A stretch of DNA of 64,000 nt from Symplocastrum torsivum CPER-KK1. GTDB taxonomy: Bacteria; Cyanobacteriota; Cyanobacteriia; Cyanobacteriales; Coleofasciculaceae. A program made the translations under genes and the position numbers. Where the stretch lies: positions 83,701 to 147,700 of the forward strand of contig JAHHIF010000015.1 of NCBI GenBank assembly GCA_019358875.1, given 5' to 3'. The notes under the pieces are model-generated. The model made no database searches. It saw only the letters and a program-made list of their open reading frames with translations, and had not been told where the DNA came from. This document shows, piece by piece, positions 8,277-17,844 of the stretch. How positions within the stretch are numbered: the first letter of the stretch is position 1; every line of letters begins with the position of its first letter.

Positions 8277-9335
8277 CTAAGGCTTATGAGCAACCCAGTA
8301 CTTACTCATAAAGTGGTTTTCCGTTGCAATATCCTGGAAGCCCGCTCGCTTCAGACGTTCTACCAAATCATCAGTGGTGTAATGCCTGTAGAAAGGTTCA
8401 TGGAACATCGCAGGAAAGTTTTCCATCAGTGGCATCATTTCCGGAGAATCAATCGCCTGAATCGAGTCACAGATAACGAAGACTCCACCCGGTTGAGTCA
8501 CCCGAAACGCTTGCTCAATCACATGCTGACGCGCCGCAGGCGGCAACTCATGAAATAGAAAAACGCTAGTAACTCCCTGGAAATAGTTATCACGATAAGG
8601 TAAATCCTCTGCATTCGCCTGAATCAGTTGCGGCAACTCGCCTGGATTCTCAGACAACAGTTGGTTGGCCTTACGCAGATAAGCTGGCGATAAGTCCATC
8701 CCAAATAATGAGACTTGAGGCAGCATTCCCCGGATGAACTTCAAAGTACGACCTGTACCACAAGCAATATCCAGTACCTTGATTTGCTTTTGTGGCAGTG
8801 AATTAAAAGCTTTCAGACCTTCCTTTAAAGGAGCGAGAACCCGCCGCCGCATCGCATCAGCGGAACCATTAAAGAGAATTTCCACCTGCAAATCATACAG
8901 ATTGGCAGACATATCACTTAAGTAGCCATCAGTCTGATGATGGAAGTTTTGCAGGTAGTAGCTGGGATAGCCTTCCGTCTCAATCCCTGGCGAGAAATCT
9001 TGATATTTCTTTTGATTAGCTCGTTGCCAAATTGTTGGCGTATCGAGCCACAACGCTGGATAGTAGCGAAAGAAATCTTCCCAAGGATTATCAAACAGCA
9101 ATGCGGCTGGGTAAACGCCCCGTTGTGCATCCTGCCAATCTGTTTCAATAATCCGATTGAGCCGCTGCTGAATTTCTAAGAGAAGCTTCGGGTCAATAGG
9201 ATTCGTCTTCAGTTCATTAATAGGAGGAGAAATTAGATTCAGCAGTTGCGAACTAATGGTCTTGTGTGCCAGACCAAATACGCTTTTGCTCTGCTGAAAC
9301 GACTGATAAGCAAGCTGAGTTAAGGTGTCAGACAT
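8277..9335 (-). CDS. Class I SAM-dependent methyltransferase
   Basis: A 352-residue protein with an N-terminal helical region of about 170 residues and a C-terminal Rossmann methyltransferase domain. Motif I is VLDIACGTGRTLKFI, motif II LFGMDLSPAYL, then QANAEDLPYRDNYF and FLFHELPP (motif IV), followed by QPGGVFVICDSIQ. The architecture resembles cyanobacterial proteins annotated as class I methyltransferase or ubiquinone/menaquinone-type methyltransferase; the acceptor is unknown. The start ATG at 9335 is followed by MSDTLTQLAYQSF. It lies downstream of glnA on the same strand, separated by a terminator, so it has its own promoter. Confidence 0.85.
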   Translation of the reverse strand: MSDTLTQLAYQSFQQSKSVFGLAHKTISSQLLNLISPPINELKTNPIDPKLLLEIQQRLNRIIETDWQDAQRGVYPAALLFDNPWEDFFRYYPALWLDTPTIWQRANQKKYQDFSPGIETEGYPSYYLQNFHHQTDGYLSDMSANLYDLQVEILFNGSADAMRRRVLAPLKEGLKAFNSLPQKQIKVLDIACGTGRTLKFIRGMLPQVSLFGMDLSPAYLRKANQLLSENPGELPQLIQANAEDLPYRDNYFQGVTSVFLFHELPPAARQHVIEQAFRVTQPGGVFVICDSIQAIDSPEMMPLMENFPAMFHEPFYRHYTTDDLVERLKRAGFQDIATENHFMSKYWVAHKP

Positions 9336-9469
9336 GGGGATTGCTTGACTCGTTTTAATCCATTTCTATGTAGTATATGAATAATTGTAACGAATAGATG
9401 AGAAATAATTCCTGACCAAAAGGTAGAGTTGGTAAGAGATACAGAAGATATAGAGGCGCTCAAACACAT

Positions 9470-9491
9470 AAAAAACCACCCTTGGGGGTGG
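9470..9491 (-). terminator. Rho-independent terminator after glnA
   Basis: Read on the minus strand: CCACCC, loop CCAA, GGGTGG, then TTTTTT. It lies about 70 bp beyond the glnA stop codon and between glnA and the methyltransferase gene. Confidence 0.85.
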
Positions 9492-9558
9492 CTGATGTTG
9501 TCTTTTGTTGCTAATTGCTCATTTGAGCAAGTGACGTGAAACCTTTTAGGGCAGTTGT

Positions 9559-10980
9559 TTAGCAATCGTAGTAGAGGGCGAACTCGTATGGGTGAGGACG
9601 CAGCCGCATTGGGTTGACCTCATTGTCGAGTTTGTACTCAATCCATGTGGTAATAAAGTCTTCCGTGAACACACCACTCTCAACCAAGAAGCCATGATCT
9701 TTCTCTAGGGCTTCTAGGGCTAAATCTAAAGAACCTGGGGTTGAAGGAATCTTGCTCAATTCTTCTGGAGTGAGGTCGTAGATATCGACATCCAAAGACT
9801 CACCAGGGTCAATTTCGTTCTTGATGCCGTCAATCCCAGCACAGAGCATAGCAGCAAAAGCTAAGTAGGGGTTTGCTGTTGCATCAGGACAACGGAACTC
9901 TAACCGCTTCGCCTTGGGATTGGTACCAGACAGAGGAATACGGATGGAGGCAGAACGGTTGCCTTGAGAGTAGGCGAGGTTCACTGGCGCTTCAAAACCA
10001 GGTACCAAACGCTTGTAAGAATTGGTGGTTGGGTTGGTCAAAGCCAAAAGTGCTGGAGCGTGTCTGAGGATACCACCGATGTAATTCAGTGCCATTTTAC
10101 TCAAACCAGCATAGCCATCACCTGCAAATAGAGGCTGTCCATCCTTCCAAATAGACTGGTGAGTATGCATCCCAGATCCGTTGTCGTTAAACACGGGCTT
10201 TGGCATGAAGGTGACGGTTTTGCCATATTTCTTGGCAACGTTCTTGATGACATACTTATAGGTCATTAAATAGTCAGCGGCTTTTACCAAGGTGTCAAAG
10301 CGGAATCCGAGTTCGCACTGACCACCAGAGGCAACTTCATGGTGATGCTTTTCAATCGGAACGCCGCATTTCGCCATCGTCAGCAGCATTTCCGTCCGCA
10401 TATCTTGCGAGGTATCCGTTGGGGCAACTGGGAAGTAACCTTCTTTATAACGTGGCTTGTAGCCGAGGTTGCCACCTTCTTCTTTTCTGCCAGAATTCCA
10501 ACGACCTTCTATGGAGTCTACGTGGTAGTAGCCTTCATGTTGGTTTTGGTCAAAACGGACATCATCAAAGATGAAAAACTCCGCTTCAGGACCAAAGAAG
10601 GCGGTGTCACCAATGCCAGTGGAAATTAGGTAGTCTACTGCCTTCTGAGCAATGGTACGAGGACAACGACTGTAAGGTTCGCCTGTCCGGGGTTCTGTAA
10701 TGCTACAGATGACACTCAATGTCGGTTCTGACATGAACGGGTCGATCCAAGCCGTTGTGGGATCGAGTACCATCGTCATGTCGGATTCATTGATCGTTTT
10801 CCAACCCCGAATACTAGAGCCGTCAAAAGGTACGCCGTCTGTAAAACTGCTTTCATCAATTTGGTTTTGGAACAGCGAGAGGTGCTGCCAGATACCTGGC
10901 GTGTCAATAAACTTTAGGTCAATAATTTGGATGTTGTTCTCTTGTACATAGGTTAGGAACTCTTGCGGGGTCTGGAACAT
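9559..10980 (-). CDS. glnA: Glutamine synthetase type I
   Basis: A 473-residue dodecameric GSI that makes glutamine from glutamate, ammonia and ATP, the entry point of ammonium assimilation. Visible motifs are DGSSIRGW near residue 52, [12 protein letters not shown], the [16 protein letters not shown] metal/ammonia site, and the ATP-site block [17 protein letters not shown]. Length and ends ([13 protein letters not shown] ... FALYYDC) are those of cyanobacterial GlnA. It is monocistronic, with a 5' leader of about 230 nt following an NtcA-type promoter, so nitrogen limitation should raise its transcription. No glutamine riboswitch could be identified by eye in the leader. Confidence 0.98.
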   Translation of the reverse strand: MFQTPQEFLTYVQENNIQIIDLKFIDTPGIWQHLSLFQNQIDESSFTDGVPFDGSSIRGWKTINESDMTMVLDPTTAWIDPFMSEPTLSVICSITEPRTGEPYSRCPRTIAQKAVDYLISTGIGDTAFFGPEAEFFIFDDVRFDQNQHEGYYHVDSIEGRWNSGRKEEGGNLGYKPRYKEGYFPVAPTDTSQDMRTEMLLTMAKCGVPIEKHHHEVASGGQCELGFRFDTLVKAADYLMTYKYVIKNVAKKYGKTVTFMPKPVFNDNGSGMHTHQSIWKDGQPLFAGDGYAGLSKMALNYIGGILRHAPALLALTNPTTNSYKRLVPGFEAPVNLAYSQGNRSASIRIPLSGTNPKAKRLEFRCPDATANPYLAFAAMLCAGIDGIKNEIDPGESLDVDIYDLTPEELSKIPSTPGSLDLALEALEKDHGFLVESGVFTEDFITTWIEYKLDNEVNPMRLRPHPYEFALYYDC

Positions 10981-11392
10981 GGAATAAACTCCTTAATCTC
11001 TCAACAATCTAGAGCTACTAGGGGACAGGCTAAACACAGGCTCAACAATTTAACGATATTCACTGCTAAGGAACGAATTGGTCAAACTTGGTACAAGTTA
11101 AGAGTTTAGTATTAGCAAATGGTAGGGCGGTTGGTTGTTGACAGCTTGGCTTTGCCTTACAAAGAGACCGGAGAAGGTTTCCCCAGAAGGCGGTAGTCTA
11201 GACAATCATCTGAATAATCCTAGGGAGAGCGAGTAGCAGCTTTTGTATCCAACGATACAGATTCTCGCTTCCTAATTTTGGGTATCTGGAGAAAATTACG
11301 AATTGTAGCAAAATTAGAAAAATCTTACCTTATGCATTTCCCAAAGTTTAATATTGTATCAGAAGCTACAGTTTATTGATTAGGGGGAAGTT
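10981..11392. other. glnA promoter/leader region
   Basis: The 412-bp divergent spacer between glnA (minus) and the 98-residue gene (plus). It contains the NtcA site and -10 box listed separately and about 230 nt of glnA leader. On the plus strand a good Shine-Dalgarno AGGGGGAAG precedes the ATG at 11393. Confidence 0.7.
11217..11258 (-). promoter_or_regulatory. NtcA-activated class II promoter of glnA
   Basis: The palindrome GTATCCAACGATAC (11245-11258) fits the NtcA consensus GTAN8TAC exactly. On the minus strand it is followed after exactly 22 bases by TAGGAT (11222-11217), which fits the -10 form TAN3T. This is the canonical spacing for NtcA-dependent promoters in cyanobacteria. The transcription start would fall near 11210. 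Confidence 0.9.
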
Positions 11393-11689
11393 ATGAGTTC
11401 TAATTTCTGTGTTGATGATTTGGATCAACAAGAAGCGCTCAGATACCGACCCGGACAACGGGTAGAACTCAAAGCAAATCCTGGGGTTGTAGATGTTATT
11501 ACTGAATATGACCCAATGATGGTACCCCCCATTTGGCTGGCGAATGATCCAAAGCCGCGATATCCCCATGAATTGAGTGTGCTTGTTAAGCCGATGATAG
11601 GCATGGGTTGGTTAAGATTATCCAAGCGTTCCTCCGCTAGACCTCCAGTGCAACAGTCTCGCGTTCACATAGCAATCGGTTCTAGGTAG
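11393..11689 (+). CDS. Small hypothetical protein
   Basis: A 98-residue protein I do not recognise. Residues 1-75 look like a compact domain (RYRPGQRVELKANPGVVDVI, then PPIWLANDPKPRYPHELSVL). The last 22 residues are Arg/Ser-rich and probably disordered. Coding is supported by a strong Shine-Dalgarno (AGGGGGAAG) placed correctly before the ATG. It lies between glnA and apcF, 117 bp upstream of apcF on the same strand. Function unknown. Confidence 0.55.
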   Translation: MSSNFCVDDLDQQEALRYRPGQRVELKANPGVVDVITEYDPMMVPPIWLANDPKPRYPHELSVLVKPMIGMGWLRLSKRSSARPPVQQSRVHIAIGSR

Positions 11690-11805
11690 GGCATCATCAG
11701 TGGTGTCTACAAAACGTTACCTTGTGATTGACACTTTTACAGGTCTCTTCCTATGTGATTATTAATAGATAAAGATATGCAGATTGTTGTTGGGAGAGCA
11801 TTTTC

Positions 11806-12315
11806 ATGCGAGATGCAGTCACAAATCTGATCAGGAACTACGATGGCGCCGGCCGTTACCTGGATCGTAATGCGATTGATTCACTCAAGTCTTACTTTGA
11901 AACTGGCACAGCACGAGTAGCAGCAGCGGCTGTAATTAACTCCAATGCTGCATCAATCGTCAAGCAGGCGGGTTCACAACTGTTTGACGAACTGCCAGAA
12001 CTGATTCGTCCGGGCGGAAATGCCTATACGACTCGTCGCTATGCGGCTTGTTTGCGAGATATGGACTATTACCTACGTTATGCTAGCTACGCGCTGGTTG
12101 CAGGTGATACGAATGTACTCGATGAACGGGTGTTGCAAGGTCTGCGGGAAACCTACAACTCTTTGGGTGTACCAATTGCACCAACGGTTCGCGGTATCCA
12201 GTTGATGAAAGACATCGTTAAGGAACAAGTTGCAGCGGCTGGTGTGGAGAATACCGCATTTATCGATCAGCCCTTTGACCACATGAATCGGGAACTGAGC
12301 GAACAGGATATTTAA
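11806..12315 (+). CDS. apcF: Allophycocyanin beta-18 subunit
   Basis: A 169-residue phycobiliprotein of the phycobilisome core. Together with ApcE it forms part of the terminal emitter trimer that passes energy to photosystem II. The bilin-attachment region is YTTRRYAACLRDMDYYLRY, with Cys about residue 82. The sequence starts MRDAVTNLIRNYDGAGRYLDRNAID and ends in FDHMNRELSEQDI, which separates ApcF from ApcB (161 residues, different ends). It is monocistronic, as is common for apcF, with a terminator directly downstream. Confidence 0.95.
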   Translation: MRDAVTNLIRNYDGAGRYLDRNAIDSLKSYFETGTARVAAAAVINSNAASIVKQAGSQLFDELPELIRPGGNAYTTRRYAACLRDMDYYLRYASYALVAGDTNVLDERVLQGLRETYNSLGVPIAPTVRGIQLMKDIVKEQVAAAGVENTAFIDQPFDHMNRELSEQDI

Positions 12316-12335
12316 ACACCAATTTAACAAAATTG

Positions 12336-12386
12336 AGCGATCGCACTTTTAACGGGTAACACTGTAGGGTGCGATCGCTATTTTTA
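12336..12386 (+). terminator. Terminator after apcF built from HIP1 copies
   Basis: AGCGATCGCAC (12336-12346) pairs perfectly with GTGCGATCGCT (12369-12379) across a 22-nt loop and is followed by ATTTTTA. Both arms contain the HIP1 octamer GCGATCGC. Confidence 0.75.
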
Positions 12387-12417
12387 GGGCTTGTTATTCC
12401 CAGTCCCAGCAAAACAG

Positions 12418-13068
12418 TTATCTTCTCTTGATGACAAGATTACCGTCTTGCACCTGAATATCGGTGATGTTTTTCAGCCAAGCTTGTACTCTTGGGTCAG
12501 AGTTAACCATTTGATTAAGATTCTGTGTCTTCAATGCTTGCAAAATAGCACCTTCAACTTCAGGAGGAATTTGTTGCCCGTCGGTGGTACTAATCGATGT
12601 AGGAGTAATGGCTAAGAGTCCATTCTCTACAGCAACCTTCAGAGAAAAATTTCCATTGAGGTAGCGCCCACTAAATCCCGGTACAGCATCCAGAGGAACA
12701 GCACTTTGTACCATGACTTGATCGTTCTCTATCTTGAAGTAAGCCTTCCCCGCTAACGTGGGGCTATTGGCAACTAAAGTGTTAATGTCATCAGCACTTA
12801 AAGCCAATTCGGCTGGTTCCGCTTCAACACCAGCACCAATACTAGGAGTAGAGAAGGCTTCAATTCGACGATTAATTTCAACTGACTTTTCTGCTGAGGG
12901 TTCAATAGGGATGTCTGCTTTTTGAGTTGAGGTAATTAACTGTCTGGCTGAGTAGGTTCTATGGATTAGGAAAGCCGCGCCGCCACCAATCAGAAAGAAG
13001 GCTATGACAAGCGTCAGACTAATAAGAGAAAAATAGCCATGTTTTTTCGGCTCAAGCATTGGTTGCAT
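12418..13068 (-). CDS. Membrane-anchored hypothetical protein
   Basis: A 216-residue protein with a single N-terminal membrane helix (about residues 14-35, SLISLTLVIAFFLIGGGAAF), a Ser/Glu-rich linker, and a C-terminal domain of about 130 residues beginning LALSADDINTLVANSP. The C-terminal domain is predicted to be periplasmic or lumenal and alternates short strands (AYFKIENDQVMVQSAVPLD, GNFSLKVAVENGLLAI), suggesting a beta-rich lipid-binding-like fold. I do not recognise the family with certainty. It converges on apcF. Confidence 0.6.
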   Translation of the reverse strand: MQPMLEPKKHGYFSLISLTLVIAFFLIGGGAAFLIHRTYSARQLITSTQKADIPIEPSAEKSVEINRRIEAFSTPSIGAGVEAEPAELALSADDINTLVANSPTLAGKAYFKIENDQVMVQSAVPLDAVPGFSGRYLNGNFSLKVAVENGLLAITPTSISTTDGQQIPPEVEGAILQALKTQNLNQMVNSDPRVQAWLKNITDIQVQDGNLVIKRR

Positions 13069-13376
13069 TCGAGTAAGTATCCTTTATTTTGATCAATAGC
13101 AGATTATGTTTTTTGCAATAGGCGATCGCTTTCCAGAATATCAGCCAAAGCGATCAGGGCTGTGGTTGCAGAAAGGGTGGAAACAGAGACACCGTTCCTA
13201 CAACTCCTGATTTTCCTGTAAAGAGCGATCGCTTATGGAATCAGAAGCAATACCCTCGGACTCTTGTGAGGCTGTTGCCTACCACTAAGTTCAGTGTTGT
13301 CTTCGATGTTGATGCGCTAAATTAGACGCTAAGACAGTGACTATAACTGCATGATTAATCCACCGAATAAGGCGGC
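13069..13376. other. Divergent intergenic region, HIP1-rich
   Basis: 308 bp between the membrane-anchored hypothetical gene (minus) and the Uma2 gene (plus). Two HIP1 octamers are present. No promoter or RNA gene was recognised with confidence. Confidence 0.35.
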
Positions 13377-13913
13377 ATGAGACTTATGACTTCAGAGGCA
13401 TTGGGTGAATTGGAAGATGAGGAATTAGAACAAATGCCCAGCCTGGAACATGGTGCGATCGGAATTAGGCTGGGGCGCTATCTTGATGCTCATGTTGAAG
13501 AATATCAGCTAGGTCTAGTCTGCAATTCTCAAACGACTTACAAGTTCGTTGGTCAGAAGTCAAATCGCTTGCCTGACTTATCGTTTGTCAGTCGTGAGAG
13601 ACTCCCTCAGCGCATTGACCAAAATGCTAACTTTGCACCTGATTTGGCGGTCGAAGTTCTATCCAGAGGAGACGATGTTGCGGAAATTGACAAAAAGGTT
13701 CTGCAATATCAGAAGTCTGGAGTTCGCTTGGTTTGGGTCATTCATCCTGTTATTCAAGCGGTTGATGTTTATCGTTTAAAAGATGGGATGAAGTTACAGC
13801 GCTTACTTATTGATGATGAAATGGATGGAGAAGATGTCATCAAGGGTTTTAAGTTGAAAGTCAAACGTCTTTTTGACTTGCCGAACATGGGTCAACCCGA
13901 TGATTTTAATTAG
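13377..13913 (+). CDS. Uma2 family (DUF820) putative nuclease
   Basis: A 178-residue member of the large cyanobacterial Uma2/DUF820 family, which has a PD-(D/E)XK-like nuclease fold. The core motif is visible as RLPDLSFV, then DLAVEVLSRGDD (E in the VEVLS strand) and the YQKSGVRLVWVIHP block. A stop codon lies two codons upstream of the ATG at 13377; a second ATG at 13386 (MTSEALGEL) is equally plausible. These genes are highly repeated in cyanobacteria and their role is unresolved; a link with mobile elements is often assumed. Isolated here. Confidence 0.8.
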   Translation: MRLMTSEALGELEDEELEQMPSLEHGAIGIRLGRYLDAHVEEYQLGLVCNSQTTYKFVGQKSNRLPDLSFVSRERLPQRIDQNANFAPDLAVEVLSRGDDVAEIDKKVLQYQKSGVRLVWVIHPVIQAVDVYRLKDGMKLQRLLIDDEMDGEDVIKGFKLKVKRLFDLPNMGQPDDFN

Positions 13914-14558
13914 TGGCTGAGGGAGGGTTCTGTTTGAAAATTGTTGATAGATTCACTAATTTAATCCCTAAACCTGTCCCTTCAAAAATATGAGTAAAGA
14001 TAGGCACAGTAAAAGCCAAAATCCATAGGGCTATTGAGGGAACAATCAAGACTGTCACTATTAATTAGAGCAGAAGGTATCAGAATGCTACAGGTGGCTG
14101 GAACGTCGATCTCTGCTGACGGAGGGGAAGTAAGACCTTCATCTGGACGCAAGTCTGTCTTGAGGCATTCCCCCTTGATGTCAGAAACCGCCTGACGCGC
14201 TCTTCGACTGGCGGTAGTTCATTCCACTTCCTTAAGGGAGATTGGCATAGTAACTGATTGGCGGTACTATATTACACCTCAAGGACACAAAATACCTTAT
14301 ACAATAGCTTGATCATAACTTTGGGGCAGCCATAATCGGTAATTAGTGTTACTGTATGGCAGCATACTGTTTTATAAGAATAAGTTTGCTGAAATACTTT
14401 GCGAAATGCTTGTCCGGAAAGTTCCCCCCAACTGATGGAGCTTCTAGATCAACGGTATCTCCACAGCTGCCTTAAAACCTCTGAGGAGAGACTGGGTTTA
14501 ACTCACTTATTAGCTCAGATTATTTCTCTGCTCAATTAATGCTCCCAACGCTGACGCT
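13914..14558. other. 645-bp region without recognised gene
   Basis: Long spacer between the Uma2 gene and the SpoIIE-type phosphatase gene. No open frame, tRNA, tmRNA, RNase P RNA or 6S RNA could be recognised. Its size and the GC-richer, structure-prone middle (about 14090-14240) leave room for a leader or small RNA, but nothing diagnostic was seen. Confidence 0.3.
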
Positions 14559-16016
14559 ATGACAGCAAGGCCGATTCCACGCCAACCCTCAAGTTCAACT
14601 GACAGCAGCAGTAGTAGCACTGCCGCTGAAGGAACTCCCGTTTCTGCTCTCAAAGAACTCGTGGCACGTCTGCACAGGGAACAACACAAGATTCAAGATT
14701 TGTTGAGTTCACTGGGGTTTGCCTTACGCAGTTTCAACAATTTGAATCAGTTTTTGGAGTTAATTCCGCTAATGGCATCACGGGTAACCGATGCTGACGG
14801 TGGGGCACTGATTCTATTCAAATCAAATGGTCAGGTAAGACTAGAGCGATTACATTGCCAGGAAGGTCAAGCTTGCAATGATATTCGGAAAGCGATAGAA
14901 AAGGCAACTCGTAAAGTTACAGCAGCGAACAGTGAGGAAGGGGCTGCCTCGACGAACTCAGTTTCCGCCGATTTCATTCAATCCTCCCTTGATGAGCAAG
15001 TGACTCAGGCTCTAGGCGCAGACGTACAGCTATTTGGTACGCCAATTCTGATCAAGAATGCTGAACGAGGGCGTCTCTATGTCTTTAGCCATGATCCAAA
15101 ATACACCTGGACAGCAACACGGCAGAAGTTAGTACGATTGGTCGCCGATCAAACCGCCGTTGCGATCGCAAATGATGAACTCACGGTTGAGCTACGCAAG
15201 AAAGAACGCTTAGATCGAGAGTTAGAAATTGGAGCAGATATCCAACTGCGCCTCCTACCACGGGAATGTCCTGAGATTGAGGGCATTGATCTGGCGGCGA
15301 TGTGTAAAACGGCTAACCGAGTCGGAGGCGACTACTACGACTTCATTCCGACTAACTACGACCAGCTACGCCCCAAAAAGCAAGACAGCACGGAAGCCAG
15401 CGACCCTCAGAAGGTGTCTGTCCCCTGGAGTGTTGTGATCGGTGATGTGATGGGAAAAGGTGTCCCGGCTGGATTGATTATGACAATGACACGGGGAATG
15501 CTTAGAGCAGAAGTCCTTAACCGTCACTCGCCCGCACAGATTTTACAGCACTTAAACCGAGTCATGTATGCCGACTTGGAAAATTCCAATCGGTTTGTCA
15601 CGCTGTTTTATTCCGAATACGATCCCCAGACACAGATACTCTCCTACAGCAATGCTGCCCACAATCCACCGTTGTTGTGGCAAGCGTCAACTCAGTCAAT
15701 TGTGCGTCTCGATACAAACGGGATGCTGATTGGTTTAGAGGCAGATTCTCAATACGAAGACGCTCAAGTCAAACTCTCCGAGGGAGACACAATTATTTAC
15801 TACACAGATGGGTTTACTGACGCGGCAAATCAAAATGGCGATCGCTTTGATGAGGAAAACTTGACGCAATCTTTCCAGTGGGCTTGTGAGCATTGCGACA
15901 GTTGTCAAGAAATTCTAGATTACTTATTTGAGCAAGTACAACTATTTATTGGCTCAAAAAACCGTAATGGAGATGATATGACCTTGGTCGTGATGCAGGT
16001 AAAATCTTCCGAGTGA
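14559..16016 (+). CDS. GAF domain PP2C/SpoIIE-type protein phosphatase
   Basis: A 485-residue RsbU-like serine phosphatase. After a Ser-rich N-terminus comes a GAF-like sensory domain (about residues 50-205), a short linker helix (TVELRKKERLDRELEIGADIQ) and the SpoIIE phosphatase domain (about 240-483). Metal-binding motifs are VGGDYYDF, IGDVMGKGVPAGL, YTDGFTDAAN and GDDMTLVV. Such proteins dephosphorylate anti-sigma-factor antagonists in partner-switching systems; no partner gene is adjacent. The signal sensed by GAF is unknown. It is followed 28 bp later by a small membrane protein gene that may be cotranscribed. Confidence 0.9.
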   Translation: MTARPIPRQPSSSTDSSSSSTAAEGTPVSALKELVARLHREQHKIQDLLSSLGFALRSFNNLNQFLELIPLMASRVTDADGGALILFKSNGQVRLERLHCQEGQACNDIRKAIEKATRKVTAANSEEGAASTNSVSADFIQSSLDEQVTQALGADVQLFGTPILIKNAERGRLYVFSHDPKYTWTATRQKLVRLVADQTAVAIANDELTVELRKKERLDRELEIGADIQLRLLPRECPEIEGIDLAAMCKTANRVGGDYYDFIPTNYDQLRPKKQDSTEASDPQKVSVPWSVVIGDVMGKGVPAGLIMTMTRGMLRAEVLNRHSPAQILQHLNRVMYADLENSNRFVTLFYSEYDPQTQILSYSNAAHNPPLLWQASTQSIVRLDTNGMLIGLEADSQYEDAQVKLSEGDTIIYYTDGFTDAANQNGDRFDEENLTQSFQWACEHCDSCQEILDYLFEQVQLFIGSKNRNGDDMTLVVMQVKSSE

Positions 16017-16043
16017 CCTAAATTTGTCAGAGGCAAGAATCGC

Positions 16044-16289
16044 ATGGTCGTTGAAGGACTACAAGCCGTAACTGCTGGGTTGGATAGCATCAGCCACTTG
16101 AGTGAGGCTCTAGGAACGTTGAACCATTATTTATCAAACGATTGGCTTGTGCTAGCGCAATCAGTCCAAGACCCAGAAGTTCTAACACGGATTCAAGATG
16201 CATGGAACAATTTCATTAGCACGGGTCAAGTCTGGGCACTGATAATTGGGCTAATTATTGGTTACCTCTTCCGGGGCATAACCTCATAG
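16044..16289 (+). CDS. Small single-helix membrane protein
   Basis: An 81-residue protein with a C-terminal membrane helix (VWALIIGLIIGYLFRGI, about residues 64-80) and a soluble helical N-terminal part. It lies 28 bp after the phosphatase gene on the same strand, suggesting cotranscription. I do not recognise the family. Coding is inferred from position, a sensible membrane anchor and codon use; function unknown. Confidence 0.55.
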   Translation: MVVEGLQAVTAGLDSISHLSEALGTLNHYLSNDWLVLAQSVQDPEVLTRIQDAWNNFISTGQVWALIIGLIIGYLFRGITS

Positions 16290-16319
16290 TGAGATTGGTC
16301 AATCGAAAGTTCTTAGTTT

Positions 16320-16378
16320 TTAGTTGTTAGACAAGGCTGCCCTTCTAACAACTAATAACCAACAACTAACAACTGCGA
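16320..16378. repeat. Inverted and tandem AACAACTAA-type short repeats
   Basis: TTAGTTGTTAGA (16320-16331) pairs exactly with TCTAACAACTAA (16344-16355) over a 12-nt loop, followed by further AACCAACAACTAACAACT units. The structure fills the gap between the small membrane protein gene and argH. It may act as a weak terminator. Confidence 0.65.
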
Positions 16379-16401
16379 ACTAAAGACTAAGGACTACTGC
16401 T

Positions 16402-17790
16402 GTGACAAAACAAACAACCTGGAGCCAGCGGTTTGAATCGGCTTTGCATCCTGCGATCGCTCGTTTCAATGCTAGTATTGGCTTCGATATTGCACTGATT
16501 GAGTACGACCTAACAGGCTCTGTTGCTCATGCCAAGATGCTGGCGCGTACTGGCATTATTTCCCCTGAGGAAGGGGAGCAACTGGTTGCAGGCTTAGAAC
16601 AAATCCGCTCAGAGTACCGCGAAGGCAAGTTTAATCCCGGCGTTGATGCTGAGGATGTCCACTTTGCCGTTGAGCGACGCCTGACGGAGATTGCGGGAGA
16701 TGTGGGGAAAAAGCTGCACACAGCGCGATCGCGTAATGACCAAGTAGGAACGGATACACGACTCTACCTCCGAGATCAGATTTCCCATATTCGCACTCAA
16801 GTGCGGGAGTTCCAATCTGTTCTCCTCAACCTCGCCGAAGCCAACGTCGAAACCCTGATTCCAGGCTATACTCACCTCCAACGTGCCCAGCCCCTGAGCC
16901 TAGCGCATCACCTTTTGGCATACTTTGAAATGCTACAGCGCGACTGGACGCGACTAGGGGAGATTTACCAACGGGTGAATATCTCCCCTTTAGGAAGCGG
17001 TGCCCTTGCTGGAACCACATTTCCCATTGATCGGCATTACGTTGCCAAAGAGTTGCAATTTAGTGGAATTTATGGTAATAGCCTGGATGGTGTAAGTGAT
17101 CGCGATTTTGCGATCGAGTTCTTATGTGCCGCTAGCCTGATCATGGTTCACCTGAGTCGGTTGTCAGAGGAAATCATTCTCTGGGCATCCCAAGAATTTA
17201 GCTTTGTTACCCTCAAAGACACCTGCTCAACGGGTTCCAGCATCATGCCCCAAAAGAAAAACCCTGATGTCCCAGAACTGGTACGCGGGAAGACGGGTCG
17301 TGTTTTCGGTCACCTGCAAGCAATGTTGGTGTTGATGAAGGGGCTACCTCTGGCATATAACAAAGACTTGCAAGAGGATAAAGAAGCATTGTTTGATAGC
17401 GTCAAGACGGTTCAAGGCTGCTTAGAAGCAACGACAATTCTCTTGCGGGAAGGTCTGGAATTTAAGCGTGAGCGTTTAGCCGAAGCCGTTGCCGAAGACT
17501 TTTCTAACGCCACCGATGTTGCCGATTATCTAGCGTCGAAAGGCGTTCCTTTCCGAGAAGCTTACAACTTGGTTGGGAAAGTCGTGAGAACTTGTCTTGC
17601 GGCAGGTAAATTGCTGAAGGATTTGAGCTTGGAGGAATGGAAGGAATTACACCCAGCCTTTGAGGACGATATTTACAATGCGATCGCACCGACTCAAGTG
17701 GTTGCCGCCCGAAACAGTTACGGTGGCACAGGCTTTGAGCAGGTGCGTCAAGCCCTAAAAAACGCTCACGAGCGCTTAGTTGCTGAGTAA
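16402..17790 (+). CDS. argH: Argininosuccinate lyase
   Basis: A 462-residue enzyme that cleaves argininosuccinate to arginine and fumarate, the last step of arginine synthesis. It belongs to the fumarase/aspartase superfamily. The signature [15 protein letters not shown] sits near residue 280, the substrate motif [11 protein letters not shown] near 110 and the catalytic His region [21 protein letters not shown] block (here [14 protein letters not shown]) near 155. The start is a GTG at 16402 that gives [13 protein letters not shown], the usual N-terminus; no ATG fits. It is monocistronic. Confidence 0.97.
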   Translation: MTKQTTWSQRFESALHPAIARFNASIGFDIALIEYDLTGSVAHAKMLARTGIISPEEGEQLVAGLEQIRSEYREGKFNPGVDAEDVHFAVERRLTEIAGDVGKKLHTARSRNDQVGTDTRLYLRDQISHIRTQVREFQSVLLNLAEANVETLIPGYTHLQRAQPLSLAHHLLAYFEMLQRDWTRLGEIYQRVNISPLGSGALAGTTFPIDRHYVAKELQFSGIYGNSLDGVSDRDFAIEFLCAASLIMVHLSRLSEEIILWASQEFSFVTLKDTCSTGSSIMPQKKNPDVPELVRGKTGRVFGHLQAMLVLMKGLPLAYNKDLQEDKEALFDSVKTVQGCLEATTILLREGLEFKRERLAEAVAEDFSNATDVADYLASKGVPFREAYNLVGKVVRTCLAAGKLLKDLSLEEWKELHPAFEDDIYNAIAPTQVVAARNSYGGTGFEQVRQALKNAHERLVAE

Positions 17791-17844
17791 ATTAGAGCTA
17801 AGTTAAGGTGTTGGCGGGATACGCTAGGTAAACCGCCTAAAAAT

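Noticed and set aside
8220..8558. Open frame on the plus strand over the end of the methyltransferase gene
   Set aside because: Antisense to a well-supported methyltransferase gene; a shadow frame.
11806..12315. Calling this gene apcB
   Set aside because: Length 169 and the ends MRDAVTNLIRNYD and MNRELSEQDI fit ApcF, not the 161-residue ApcB.
13914..14558. tmRNA, RNase P RNA or 6S RNA in the 645-bp gap
   Set aside because: No diagnostic motifs of these RNAs could be recognised.
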